Shown here in pieces: positions 23,940-35,421 of a stretch of DNA of 64,000 bases. This stretch comes from Coptis chinensis (taxonomy: Eukaryota > Streptophyta > Magnoliopsida > Ranunculales > Ranunculaceae), in NCBI GenBank assembly GCA_015680905.1, contig CM027381.1:87755501-87819500 (forward strand), written 5' to 3'. The notes beneath the pieces are model-generated. The model made no database searches and had not been told where the DNA came from. It saw nothing but the letters and a program-made list of their open reading frames with translations. The translations under genes and the position numbers were made by a program. Each line of letters starts with the position of its first letter. Position 1 is the first letter of the stretch.

Positions 23940-24450
23940 TGTTGGAGTTATCCCTCACATGAGGAGAGAAAACAGAGCTTTTGAATTCGGCGTTGGAAAT
24001 GTCGGAATAGCAGTACATTAGGGCTACCAGGGGATAGAGGGGCGACCCGCCGACTCCGAAAGATATTGAGGCCCGCGCAAATTTGGAACTTTGCTTAAAA
24101 TCCAGGTTTTGAAAAACCTAACTTAACAAAGTCGGAAGGATTGGAATCCGCATCTAAAACAAAAGAGAGAGAACCTTTACGTAAATACAACCCTCAGAAA
24201 GAGATAAGAGTGATCTAGTAAGGTGAGAGACCGAAAGGAGAGATTGTAATTTTCCTTCCCACTTTATTAAGAACCATCATTGGCGAACCACGGTAAATCT
24301 TTGTGTTGTGGTTTTGCTTTTTAACATTATTATCATTTGTTAATAGTTGTTTAAATGAGTTGGGCATGTTAGTATAGGTTGTAGTTGATATTTAGATTTT
24401 GTCCGGAGTTGAATTGTGTTCAAATACAAATTATCTTTAGACCAGGGGAA
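23940..24450 (+). repeat. Lone Copia-type LTR (same family as 61939-62590)
   Basis: It starts TGTTGGAGTTATCCCTCACA and runs collinearly with the reverse complement of the LTR at 61939-62590 (shared TCACATGAGGAGAGAAAA, ATAAGAGTGATCTAGTAAGG, GAGTTGGGCATGTTAGTATA). Similarity fades near 24450, before the expected CCAACA end. No internal retrotransposon sequence adjoins it, so it is a solo or truncated LTR. Confidence 0.7.
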
Positions 24451-24989
24451 GAGAGTAAGAACTCGCAAGGAACCTACCACAGAACTTAGGAAGCTACCAA
24501 AGGGCAGTTTTATGACGATTTCAACTTCTTATTTCAAGTATTTTAAAGTGCGGACACATTTCAAGCTCTGCTTTATTTCCAGTTATTTTCTTTACTCGGA
24601 AAAAGAGTATTCCTTCTTATTTCTTGTAATAATCCACGGAAGAATATTCTATAGGACCTTGAGTAGATTTCTCAAACAAGGCAATTATTTTCATTGTGCT
24701 TCAAATACCTTTGATGTTGGCCAAAAAAATGAAACTCAGCCATACGCTACAAAATCTCATTGAATATCGGTAATACAATGCGCAGTATTTACAAATCAAA
24801 TCTTTGACTGCAACCGTAAAAACAATGTAACGGAATTTGGAGGCATTTTTCTTTGAAACTCACCATTGTACAAGAAGTAGAAGAAATGTATGTCGAAATC
24901 ATATTTGATTGATCACTTGTGAGTTTTGAGAAAAATACAAAATAGAAATCCTACATATCTCCGGATACACTTGATCCAACTGTTGAACA
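24451..24989. other. Intergenic / 3' flank of the next gene
   Basis: The 115-codon plus frame at 24416-24763 starts within the LTR and shows no domain. The right part is probably the 3' UTR of the minus-strand gene ending at 24990. Confidence 0.4.
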
Positions 24990-27729
24990 CTACAAGGTTG
25001 TATCAACTTCAGAGTGGCGGATGCGGTGCCGACGTTGAGTTCTTCTGTGGCTACGATTACGCCTCTTAGGTGCAACGTCAGTGGGATTTTCAGGATGATG
25101 GATCTCCTCAGGTGGCCCGGAGTACCCAAAAACAATATCAAAAGGGTCAGTGTCAGATGCTTCAACAGCAGGTCTCATCTGTATCATATCCGTAATTAGA
25201 TGTTAGAAACTGTTGAACAAAGTAAATTTGCTAGGTTTCGATCCAAGTTGCCAACAGATATTCTCCTCAGTTTTAGGTTAATTATTTCCGTAGGTCACTG
25301 GTAAATTTTTATCTTTAGTTGTATTTGTTAGATACTTAAGTACTTAACTCTAATAAATTAAACTCAAAAGGCAAAACTTGGAACCATTATACCATACCAT
25401 GCGTACCATGAGAAAGATAACTACCATAGATTCTTAAACAACATCAAGAAAACTCTATGCAAAGATTGTGAAAAGAATCATTCTTTCATCAAGAAAAGTA
25501 TAGGTGGAACAAACTAGGGAAAAAAAAGTAGAGAAGGTTCTGTCATCCTGCATGATCCAGAGCAATGTATAGTTTTTTTTTTTTTTTAATCCAATCAGTA
25601 GACTGTTTTCACAAGTTGGATGATAATTAACATTCAATTCCAACAGATATTGGATAATAACTTGCTTACCTATTAAAAAGATTGGAAACTTAAGTGTACT
25701 TACAGTGAATTGCATAGACTCTGGGCATTGTTTCAATCCTGAATCAGAGTTATTATCATTGGTATTACTGTCATGTGATATCTGACTCAGAGCACCATCG
25801 TCACTAAAGAAATTTCGAAGACGCCACCTTGAGATTGGCTGATCTGAATTTGAATCATCAAAAACTTTCTCTGGGTAAAAATGTTTTTTCAAGAGTTGCA
25901 TCCTCCAAGGATCATGCTGATTTTTCGTCAGTATTCTGCAATGTAAAAATTTGGCATTAATCTGGAAAATTCAATTTTAACAGAATTGGATCTATAATTA
26001 GCTAAGAAAGCAAACATATTTCATGGGCTGTGTCTACTTTACAATATATATAATTCCGCATACTGCTACCCTATGATGCTCCGTGTTGTGTAACCATTAT
26101 TAAGATTGTAAGTTGTAAGTAGTATTTGGGTTGGTTGACGAATCCATGACCTCTAATTGGTTCACTTCAAGGAAAACCGAACGTCCAAGATAACACAAAA
26201 GCTAAGTAACATGGACACTTCCTAATTTTTAAAATTGTCTGTGTCTGACACAGACACATGGACAGTCATGTTGAACGAAACACTACATGTTCTGCAAACT
26301 ATTTCAAACTAGGCTTTTTTCTATACCCTAAGACTGAGAACATAATCTACTAACATACTTGAAACTCCATAATATGCCCCAAAGTTAGTTATTTGTAAGA
26401 AGGCACTTTTGTAAGGTCTTTAGTCCAAGACTTACTTGTGTAACTAAAGAATAGTAATAGACTCTTTTTAATTAGATGTGTCCCCGTGTCCTACTTCATA
26501 TGGATCGCCGTGTCGGATACTCTGCATCCGTGTTGGACACCGACTCGTGTACCCGTGTCAACGTGACTTAGCACAAAAGTGTAATCAACTAACAATAAAA
26601 TGCACTTATTTACTTTGATCCAAGATTACATTCTTTAAATAGCACTATCACACAACACCACCAAACTACCCACACAACCACCTCATGCTCTCATCCCACT
26701 ACACCTCATCACCTATTCCGGTAACTACCCATTAATACCTGACTCTAAACAAATCTAAGAACATGTTGCTAACCCAATCAATACAATAACTCCTCCTAAC
26801 TCTTAACATACACAAGTAACATGTTGCTACTCCCAAACTGCTACCACATGTGATTATACAAAATTGAGCAAAAGAGTGATCCTAAGAAATATTGTACAAT
26901 TACTTCTAACAAATACTAAGGCAACATTGTTGATAAGAAAACTTGCAACACCACAGATGGGTGTGCCCATTCACTAGTACTGTACTAGCGTAGGTCATTA
27001 CTACCTATGTATACATGTAGTGGCTTAGTTTAATTGGCCATTTCTGTCTGATCACATTCCTTTTAATGTATGCCCCCATCCTTTGATACAACTATAATGT
27101 TAAATGTGTACTGTATAACACGCACACATCATACTAGTAAGATTAAAAACTCACATATTTGCCAACTCGTTCTGCATCCGACTCCCCTCCATGGCAAGAA
27201 TATTGTCTACCGACGAATCCAAACACCTAGTGAAACTCCACCATCCAGAAACCAAAGCAGTTCCTGCAAGCAAAGTTAGCCACGACGCATTATATCCTTG
27301 AAAATAGCAATGGCGTAATTGAAAGACTTATTTTCACACTGTAAAAAAAAAGGTATGTACTCACCACCAGAAAGGCTAATTCTCATTCCATAACCAAGCT
27401 TCCTTAGAGCTGCAATAAAAAAAAAGACAAACGAAAAAAATGTAGACGAAATAACAAGAATAATAAAGAAACAAGATCCTAACACATTTGTTGTACCTGT
27501 CCATGCAATGCCAGAAGTAATACATGTAGTAAGCGTGAAATCCTTAATCGCGTTCGCCTTGGACGTGTTAAATACATCCGCTTCTTCACGTGTCATCTTA
27601 TCCTAAAATATATTTATTATTAAACACCAATTCAAATGAATCAATGAAGGAATGAAGGAATGAATATATATATATATATACCTTGCTGGCTTTGAGAATT
27701 TGTTCCAGTTCAAGTAATGCTTCTCCCAT
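24990..27729 (-). CDS. Conserved plant protein of unknown function, six exons
   Basis: Exons on the minus strand: 27729-27682, 27602-27497, 27409-27365, 27263-27155, 25935-25704, 25178-24990. All introns are GT-AG, phases agree throughout, and the joined frame gives 242 residues with no stop. The start was chosen at MGEALLELEQILKASK because it opens the frame and matches a recognised plant family. The middle (about residues 35-85) is hydrophobic/Gly-rich (TSGIAWTALRKLGYGMRI, GGTALVSGWWSFTRCLDS) and may be membrane-associated. Next come a conserved HDPWRMQLLKKHFYPEKVFD block (about residues 110-130), a Ser/Asn/Asp-rich linker, and a basic His/Arg-rich tail (KRRNRSHRRTQRRHRIRH). The third intron before the end is long (about 1.2 kb). 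Biochemical role unknown. Confidence 0.85.
26225..26575. repeat. Intronic repeat with GTGTCxGACAC motifs
   Basis: Inside the long intron, GTGTCTGACACAGACAC (about 26242) and further on GTGTCCCCGTGTCC, CGTGTCGGATAC and GTGTTGGACACC form a cluster of palindromic motifs bounding about 300 bp. Probably a small TIR element; limits not fixed. Confidence 0.35.
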
Positions 27730-28244
27730 TTTTTTTTTCTTCAGAAATTGGACAGCCCTAGAAAGTAAACTATGTCAACTGTCAAGTCAAGTGTTCTATA
27801 CCACAATGTATTGGGAAATATCTGTGATTTATCGGGAAATTAGTTGACGGTATTATATCGATGGTTGATATATCGGACCCATTTTATAGCTTTCTGAGAT
27901 ATAATAATAAATTGGATATTGGATTCATTTGAAAATATATAATTTATACCAAAAATCTTAAATTATATACCTTGTTAATTACATGATCAAATGAGATTTT
28001 GGAGTTTGTATAGTCCCATAGAATATGCGAAGTGAAATTGGAATTTGGAAACATAACATTTTATTTACTATGTACCATAAAGAGATTGGAATATGATGAA
28101 AACCAAAACAATATAATAGCAACATAGATAACCAAAAACGTGATAAAATATTAAAATGCATATATAGCAACATAGATCACCAATAACTAGAAAAACCTTA
28201 AAGCGACAACCAGTTAACAGGTTGTGTTTTTCGTGGATAGTCTT
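27730..28244. other. 5' flank of the six-exon gene / spacer
   Basis: AT-rich with GATATATCG-type motifs (27840-27880) also seen at 34.75 and 39.85 kb. No gene supported. Confidence 0.45.
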
Positions 28245-28942
28245 TCAAAGAAATAATGCATTTGACCATGGAGTATTATTATCTCCATATGGCATTGCCA
28301 AATCATTTCCGAAGCAATAAACTGGTTGTTGTTGTTCCTGAGGAGGGTTGTTCATCACTTCCATGAGCCATGACTGCCTTTGTATGGCCTCCAGCATAAC
28401 TTTATCCTCTTCACCACCAGTTTGGATCCTGTCATCATTTCCTGCAATCATTTGTGGAGCCATCATTCTTCTAAAACCATCAATCCTTTCTTGAATACCC
28501 TTCATTTTCTCATCAATCAACCACGCCAAATCGTTTAACTCCTCCTTTCCCACATCATACATTCCCGCATTACCAGTCAAGCTTTGGTACATTAATTGTG
28601 TAATCTCATACTCGCGATTCTCCCTCTGCTGCTTTTTCAATTGCTCCTTTACTTTAGCAATCCTTTGTTTAAGGAACCCTTCTTGATTCATCATTTTCTT
28701 GCTTTGTTCCATTTCAGGCATGCTCTTAAACCTCCTGAGCACATTATGAGCCTCAGATGGAGATGGCCAAACATCAGGTTCTGGATCATATTGCCCGTAA
28801 ACAATTGCGCAAGCCTCAACTCCACATAGAATGCTAAGTTCACTCACCTTCTTCATCAACCCCTTCTTTCTTTTCTTAAAAGTCGCCCTTCTAGCTGAAT
28901 CATTAACAATCCATGCAAGCTTGACACCTTCTTTCTAGCCAT
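28245..28942 (-). pseudogene. AGL80-like type I (M-gamma) MADS-box gene, frameshifted near start
   Basis: The minus frame from 28859 to 28245 encodes LMKKVSELSILCGVEACAIV, the second half of a MADS domain, then VWPSPSEAHNVLRRFKSMPE and MNQEGFLKQRIAKVKEQLKK, hallmarks of AGL80-like M-gamma factors, which act in the nucleus in female gametophyte/endosperm. The first half of the MADS domain is present in DNA: ATGGCTAGAAAGAAGGTG at 28942, then KLAWIVNDSARRATFKKR in another frame. The two are joined by two extra bases (28923-28924). An in-frame TAG lies just upstream of the second frame, so no upstream start rescues it. As written the DNA-binding half is lost. It could be a pseudogene, an allele, or a 2-base consensus error in an intact gene. 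It is intronless and divergent from the PPR gene, 281 bp away. Confidence 0.85.
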
Positions 28943-29223
28943 GGTGTGAACAGAGATTAGTGTTTGTAATTGTACACTACATACTCATACATATATACAA
29001 TTTGAGCAGATATGGTAGAATCTGAAAATATATGGTGGAATAATGTAAAAGATACTAATTTAATATAGTACAAGATATTTATTCATGTCACAGTTGTTAC
29101 CAAATCTTTTTGTTATTGAGATATTAGACATCATATTTTCAGATTAAGAGGAGGCGTTTTTAGGTTGGACCAAAACTTTGATAAAATTATAAAACTTATG
29201 AATGTTGACCACTCCTTCCCGCC

Positions 29224-32200
29224 ATGTCCACCATTACTAAAACTTCACTCCAAACCTTAAAACTCAACACCATTCACGACCGCCTGATCACCGCCACCTC
29301 GCTCATCCAACTAAAACAAATCCACGCCCAAATTCTCCAAACCAGCGCGACCACTCTCCTCCTCAATTTGTTCACTACTTCTTTTACTTTCTCCTCAAGT
29401 CTCGACTACACTCTTTCTGTGTTTAATCAAATACCCAACCCTGAAACGCGTTTATGTAATAGACTACTAAGGGAGTTATCAAGAAGTGATGAACCTAGTA
29501 GAACACTTTGGGTGTATGAGAAAATGAGGAGAGGAGGAGAGGGAGTTGGGGTCGATAGGTTTAGTTTTCCGCCTATTTTAAAGGCGTCGGCGAGGGTTTG
29601 TGGGGTGAAAGAAGGGATGGAGATTCATGGGGTTGCTGAGAAGATGGGATTTGATTCAGACCCTTATGTACAGACAGGACTGATGGGTGTGTATATTGCG
29701 TGTGGGCGTGTTTTTGAGGCTAGGTTGGTGTTTGATAAAATGCTGCATAAAGATGTTGTTACTTGGTGTGTTATGATGGATGGGTAAGTTGGTTTCGAAT
29801 ATGTTATAGAGTTATGTAGGTAACAAACTTTTGCTTACTCAAACCGTGTGATATACTCTTTTCCTGTCCTCTGGTGTACTTGCACATAACATAACTCGGC
29901 TATAGGATCCTAAATTATATTGATTTTTCGTTTCTAAATTTATTACAGACTCTCCAATATTGGCGCGTTCAATAATGAGCTGTGGTGCGGCACTTTATTT
30001 ATTTTATTTTTAGACACCCATTTAAATTAACAAGTGTGAACTGGAGGAAAGCAGAGATACCCTCGTGTTTTCACCAGTTCAAAGTTAGTCTAGTAGACAT
30101 TTGGCTTCGAAACTAATTCTGCATCAGACTGTCAGAGATGCTCAAATAGTGCATACCTAAGACATTTGTGCATGGGTAAGAATGGTCTCATTCAATCAGC
30201 CAGGACTGTATATGAATGGAGCTACTCACCACTTGTAGTGCTTACAAAAATTGGAAGGCCTGACACTTTATATCATCTTTGAGTTTTGACTCGTGCTGGT
30301 TATCGAAAAGAATGGTTTTGACTAGTGTTTGTTTGATTCTCTGTTGTGCTTGAGTCCTGAGATTATAGCCACCTAGTAAGCAGTGTAGATGAGTTAATGG
30401 TTATCTACTAGTTAGGTATTCAAATAGTAACTATTGGAAGTGATGGTCTCTAGTTTATCGCGTATAGGCCCCCTTCAGTATGTGTTTCTTTATGACAGTA
30501 CTAGGAAGTGACTAACTTTACCGATCAGAAAAATGAACTATAAGTGACTAACTTTATGAAGCCCTGGTCATGTTAATTTATTAGTACAGGCTGAAATCGG
30601 AAATGGTGCTTTAAACAGAATATGCTAGCAACATGTAATCTAATGGAGACCAATTATCCTCTGGGAATCTAAAGTCATCATGAGCTATTCTGAAGCATGT
30701 CTAAGTAAGGGTCTGATCATGGCCTTCACTCAGTGGGAGACATGTTTCTAAATATTCCGGATTAGATTTTGGAGCAGAGGCACAGTTACCTGTTATCTTC
30801 TACATAATACTGGCTGTTCAAAACCCAAAATAACAAGTCTGTCAGCTAAAATTTTCATAATAGCTTATCAATTGTAATTATTTAACTTAACCTTTTTGTT
30901 ATTAACTCATCTTTTGTTACTTATGAAATTTACAAGCAGTTATTGTCAGCGTGGACTTTATGAAGATGTCTTGTTACTGTTTGAAGAGATGAAGAGGTCT
31001 GGTGTAGAGCCAGATAAAATGCTTCTCTCTACGATCCTTTCTGCCTGCAGCCGTTCAGGAGATCTAAATTCTGGCAAAGGGATTTATGACTATATTTTGG
31101 AGAAGAATATCGTTATGGACTCTCATTTGAAGAGTTCCCTAATTACAATGTACTCCAACTGTGGGTCAATGGATTTGGCCCAACATCTATATAATGAGAT
31201 GACACCAAAGGACTTAATTGCCTCAACTTCCATGGTTATGGGGTACTCAAAAGTTGGAAAGATAGGAGCTGCTCGGTCGATTTTCGATGAATTGGTTGAA
31301 AAAGACTTGGTTTCTTGGAGCGCAATGATTTCAGGTTATGCAGAGAGTGATTGGCCATTGGAAGCTCTTAAGTTGTTCAATGATATGCAACAGGCGGGTC
31401 TAAGACCTGATCAAATCACTATGTTGAGTGTCATCTCAGCTTGTGCGCAACTTGGCATCCTCGATCAAGCCAAATGGGTACATCTCTTCATTGATAAGAA
31501 CTGTTTTGGGGATGTTTTGTCTATTAATAATGCCCTTATTGACATGTATGCCAAATGTGGAAGTTTAGAGAACGCAAGTAGAGTCTTCCATAAGATACCT
31601 GAAAGGAGGAGGAATGTGATAACGTGGACTAGCATGATCACCGGGTTTGCAATGCATGGTGATGCCGGTACTGCATTGAGGCTCTTTGACCAGATGAATG
31701 CTGATGGGATAGAGCCCAATAGCATTACCTTTGTGAGTGTCCTTTATGCTTGTAGTCATGCTGGGCTTGTTGACAAAGGCCGCCATATATTTGCTCTGAT
31801 GACCAACAAGTACAATATTTTGCCCAAACAAGAGCATTATGGTTGCATGGTAGACCTTCTCGGGCGTGCCAACTTTCTCAGGGAATCCCTTGATCTTGTT
31901 AAATCAATGCCATTTACCCCTAATGTTGTCGTTTGGGGTTCCCTACTGTCTGCTTGCAGGGTCCATGGTGACGTTGAATTAGGAGAATTGGCTGCAAAAC
32001 GCCTGCTTGAGTTAGATCCAGAGCATGACGGAGCTCATGTTCTTCTATCAAACATCTATGCCAAGGCAAGGAGATGGGAAGACGTCGGGGAGGTAAGAAA
32101 GTTCATGAAAAATAGAGGTATTGCCAAGGAAAGAGGGTGTAGCAGGATTGAAGCAAATGGTGAAATACACGAGTTTTTGATGTCTGACAAGACTCACAAA

Positions 32201-32539
32201 CAAACTGATGAGATTTATGAAAAGTTAGATGAAGTTGTGAGCAAGTTAAAGCTGGTGGGTTATGCACCAAACACCAGCAGTGTGTTGGTTGATTTAGATG
32301 AGGAAGAAAAGAAAGAGGTAATTTTATGGCATAGTGAGAAGTTGGCTCTTTGTTATGGTCTGATGAATTTGGGGAATGATTCTTGCATTCACATAGTTAA
32401 AAATCTTCGAGTTTGCAAGGATTGCCACACTTTTTTTAAACTAGTTTCTAAAGTATTTGAGAGGGAGATAGTTGTGAGAGATAGGACTAGATTTCACCAT
32501 TACAAAGATGGTGTTTGTTCATGTAAAGACTATTGGTAA
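29224..32539 (+). CDS. DYW-class pentatricopeptide repeat protein (At4g14820-like)
   Basis: Exons 29224-29783 and 30940-32539 join across a 1156-bp GT-AG intron (GATGG|GTAAGT ... AAGCAG|TTATTG), restoring VVTWCVMMDGYCQRGLYEDV and giving 719 residues. PLS-type PPR repeats fill about residues 60-520, with diagnostic pieces such as DLVSWSAMISGYAESDWPLE and NALIDMYAKCGSLENASRVF. An E domain and a complete DYW domain follow. The zinc/deaminase-like elements are visible: LWHSEKLALCYGLM, LRVCKDCHTFFK, and the terminal CSCKDYW. Such proteins bind single organelle transcripts and convert specific C to U. The overall match is to Arabidopsis At4g14820 by recall. The N-terminus (MSTITKTSLQTLKLN) is Thr/Ser-rich as in organelle targeting peptides. 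Target site unknown. Confidence 0.95.
29784..30939 (+). other. Single intron of the PPR gene
   Basis: Canonical ends GTAAGT and AAGCAG. Removal restores the repeat register (codon GG|T for Gly). Most PPR genes are intronless, so its presence is somewhat uncommon. No transposon-like structure was recognised within it. Confidence 0.85.
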
Positions 32540-33077
32540 CTTTAAATGCATATGTCACTAGGATCTCTCTCTCTGTATAACAGTATATGGAAGCATTTAC
32601 AGCAAAACCTAGTATCCCAATATCACAATGTTCTTAAATCCTAGTTTTTGTTCACTCTAGGTTGTTAGGTTGATTTTGAACAAGGTGCTCAGTTGAGCTA
32701 CGTCTATTGGAATCGGTGAACTCCCGTTTGCTCATTTTCCTTAGTTGTTTGAAGTTTTGATCTCAACCTACTTGGTAGTGTTTATCTCTCTTGAATAAAG
32801 TGTACAGTAGTTACATGCCGCTTCCATGTCTGAACCTCTTCCAACCAATTATAGAAGTCATTGTCTGGACTCTGGAGCTGAAATGTTGCATTCTAACATT
32901 CTAATACTTACAGTATGAAGATTATTTACGTGTTGAAAATGTGAGAGTTTGATGCTAAGCTATAGAAAAGGAGGAACAGATTAACAGACCCTAAAATGAG
33001 GATAAACATCTCTCAAGAGATGAGGTTCTATGTATACGTTAACTAATAGTTGTGTTCATAAATAAAAGGATTACAAA
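32540..33077. other. Convergent 3' spacer
   Basis: Lies between the PPR stop and the stop of the minus-strand membrane protein gene and presumably holds both 3' UTRs. No other feature was seen. Confidence 0.6.
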
Positions 33078-34526
33078 CTAAGTTGGACAATGAAAATTGT
33101 CTTCTCCATTATAACTATATTGGTGAATGAGACTAGGCACCATATACATTTTGTTCTTCAATTTTTCCAGAACTCTTGAGATCCTGATGTTCAAAAACTG
33201 CAGTGCTGCCAAAGACAACCTTGAATCCCCCAGCACTGGATTTTGCTTATACTCAAGAACCCAAGTATTTGGCTCCATTTTCACAACTGACGCGCTCAAT
33301 CTTTCAAGTATCCATGAACTGTTTGCTTGTCGAACTGAATGCTCCACATTTCCATTGGGCCACTGTTTTGAAAGCAAGAAGAAACAAGCACGATCAAACA
33401 TCAAGTTACCCATAAGGTCTTCTCAAACTAACTTTGTACATAAAATTTACAATGTTGATTTACCTCAATCAATCTTCCAGATAGGATAGTAAATGATGTA
33501 GAAGAAAATCCGCTTACTAGCAAACCCGCATTTTGCAGTGGCCATCCCCATATGCTCACCTCCTCAGCTATCGATGAGTACAAAGTACACCTAGACCTCG
33601 CCAGCAGACCATCCTGTAACAAATGTATCATTACATTAAACAAAACTGAGTAGCATTTCCATTTCACCAACATTATCATATTTGTTTAGCTAATAAAGAC
33701 TGTGCCGCTGTCAATGCAGGGCATTGGCCGACGTCAACTAAAAACTGGTATTACAATGACCACTGGCGACTATATATTGTGCAGTCACTTTATATATCTG
33801 AAATTTTGTCAAATTCAATTTCGATAAAACGATGATATAAGTGAATAGTAAAAAGCACAACAAACTTTGACTGAATTCCAGCTGAACAGTAAATAGTACC
33901 TGAATCAATCTCCAACTAGAATCAACAGAGCTGCAGTTTGAAACATTCTCATTGACAAGCCCCTCCAAATTTCTTTGCAAGAGTCTTAACTTTCCAGCCA
34001 AATCATCACTAACCCACAATTCCTCTCCTACTCTTTTAAGGATTTCTGGGGACAATGTAGGTCGCAGAATCCCGGTAACCACCCAAGTAAACACAGAATC
34101 AACTGCAAAAATCACGCTCAAAGCGACAATCAATCTCCATAGATAAAACCCGATATTCCATTTTCTCTTCCTCTTCTTCTCCTTCCCCATGTTTTGTTCC
34201 TCCGGAAAATTCGACTTAGCAGTAGACTTAAGAATGGGGGAAGTTTGAATCTGACTAGTACCTTTCATGGGTGTGGATAAAATGGAAGGTTTGAAACGAA
34301 TAGGGGTTCTTTCAGCTAAAGGTTTCGTAGCGGAAAACTTGGTTAGTGTGCTTTTTTGAATGCTCATTGGCAATAGATCAAGTGTTGCATTAATGCTTGC
34401 TAAGCATATTTCACACTTGCAGTTTGCGTCTTTTCGACATCCAGGGAAATAGCAGCTATCCCGATCTTCTGTTGTGTTAGATCTTGATGATGAAGAAGAA
34501 GAAGATGTTAAGACGGCGGATTTCAT
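33078..34526 (-). CDS. Conserved plant single-pass membrane protein, three exons, function unknown
   Basis: Exons 34526-33900, 33613-33464 and 33362-33078 (minus), all GT-AG and phase 0, give 353 residues. The N-terminal 120 residues are Ser-rich with a Cys cluster CYFPGCRKDANCKCEICLAS (about residues 25-44), which could bind metal. A basic stretch KEKKRKRKW is followed by one hydrophobic segment (IGFYLWRLIVALSVIFAVDS). The C-terminal part is conserved in plants (EEVSIWGWPLQNAGLLVSGF, SFTILSGRLIE, ANSSWILERLSASVVKMEPN, NTWVLEYKQNPVL). I recognise the family from other plant proteomes but know of no assigned biochemical role. It converges on the PPR gene, with stops 538 bp apart. Start chosen as the first ATG of the open frame. 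Confidence 0.88.
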
Positions 34527-35421
34527 GGTTGCTTGGGTTTCTTCTTCCTCTTTTTACTTTCACTTGTGTTGTTTGTTCTTGTCTTTTATTTCTCCCAGCT
34601 ACTTATGTCAAGAAATGAAGAAAGGGAATCATACACTTCTCTTTTGAAAATTCAAATGAGCAACGGTCAAGTTGATAGGTTTGAATTTTGTTGAGTTGAA
34701 ATACCCACTATACCCATATACATAGTACAAATTACAAAATATCAGGATTGGCCGATATATTTACACCTGATTTATGGATATGTATTGTGGATATATCGAC
34801 AAATATCAATAGACTCTGTGTGGGTATTTTTTACTGTAAATGTCATCAATATATCCACAAATATCTTCAATATTTTCATTAAATGTGATGAAAGTTTTAA
34901 TATGAACAACTCTAGCATTCAAAAATACTAACTAATTTATTTGCACATATTTAGGGTTGTTATATATCTCATAAAATCATGTTCTAAGTTCCAAATATAA
35001 ACTCAACATTAGTAAGTTTGTGATTCGTAGTGCTCTTAGAACAAGAGAAATTATTTTTTAACATGTTTGTCTTTGCAAGAAGTTGAGCTTGAAAAATTGG
35101 TGTTATCTCTATAATGTAATTAGACCCAGCCCAGACCTCAACCCGACAAAGAGATAGGGGTACTGGTTGAACCACACAGTAATAGATTGATCCATGAATA
35201 TTAATGTTGTTCATTCTCTAGTGGTTAGTAGGCCTATCATTATCAGAAGAAACATAGGTTCAATCCTTCCCACAACTTAATTGTTATTAAAAACTCCATT
35301 TTTTTTTAATTTCCACACATTATATCAATAATTTGAGAGCCAACATATATTAACAAGTTGTTGGCACTAGTGGCCGACTTGTTAGTACTCAACTTGAGAT
35401 AACAAGGTTTGACTCCACAAT
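34527..35421. other. Upstream region and intergenic spacer
   Basis: It holds the likely promoter of the membrane protein gene. A GATATATCGACAAATATCAAT-type repeat lies at about 34745-34880. Two weak tRNA-like stretches occur near 35215-35265 and 35360-35415. No gene. Confidence 0.45.
34745..34880. repeat. GATATATCG/ATATCAATA repeat, copy A
   Basis: Runs of GATATATC, ACAAATATCAATA and TCATCAATATATCCACAAA recur with the copy at 39835-40030 and weakly near 27840. Probably a dispersed non-coding repeat. Confidence 0.45.

Noticed and set aside
28596-28829. Hydrophobic plus-strand frame
   Set aside because: Antisense of the MADS gene coiled-coil region.
33127-33489. 120-codon plus-strand frame
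   Set aside because: Antisense shadow of the third and second exons of the membrane protein gene.
35215-35415. Two tRNA-like stretches (GGTTCAATCC and GGTTTGACTCC with A-box-like words)
   Set aside because: Arms do not pair into a cloverleaf and spacing is off; at most decayed SINE pieces.
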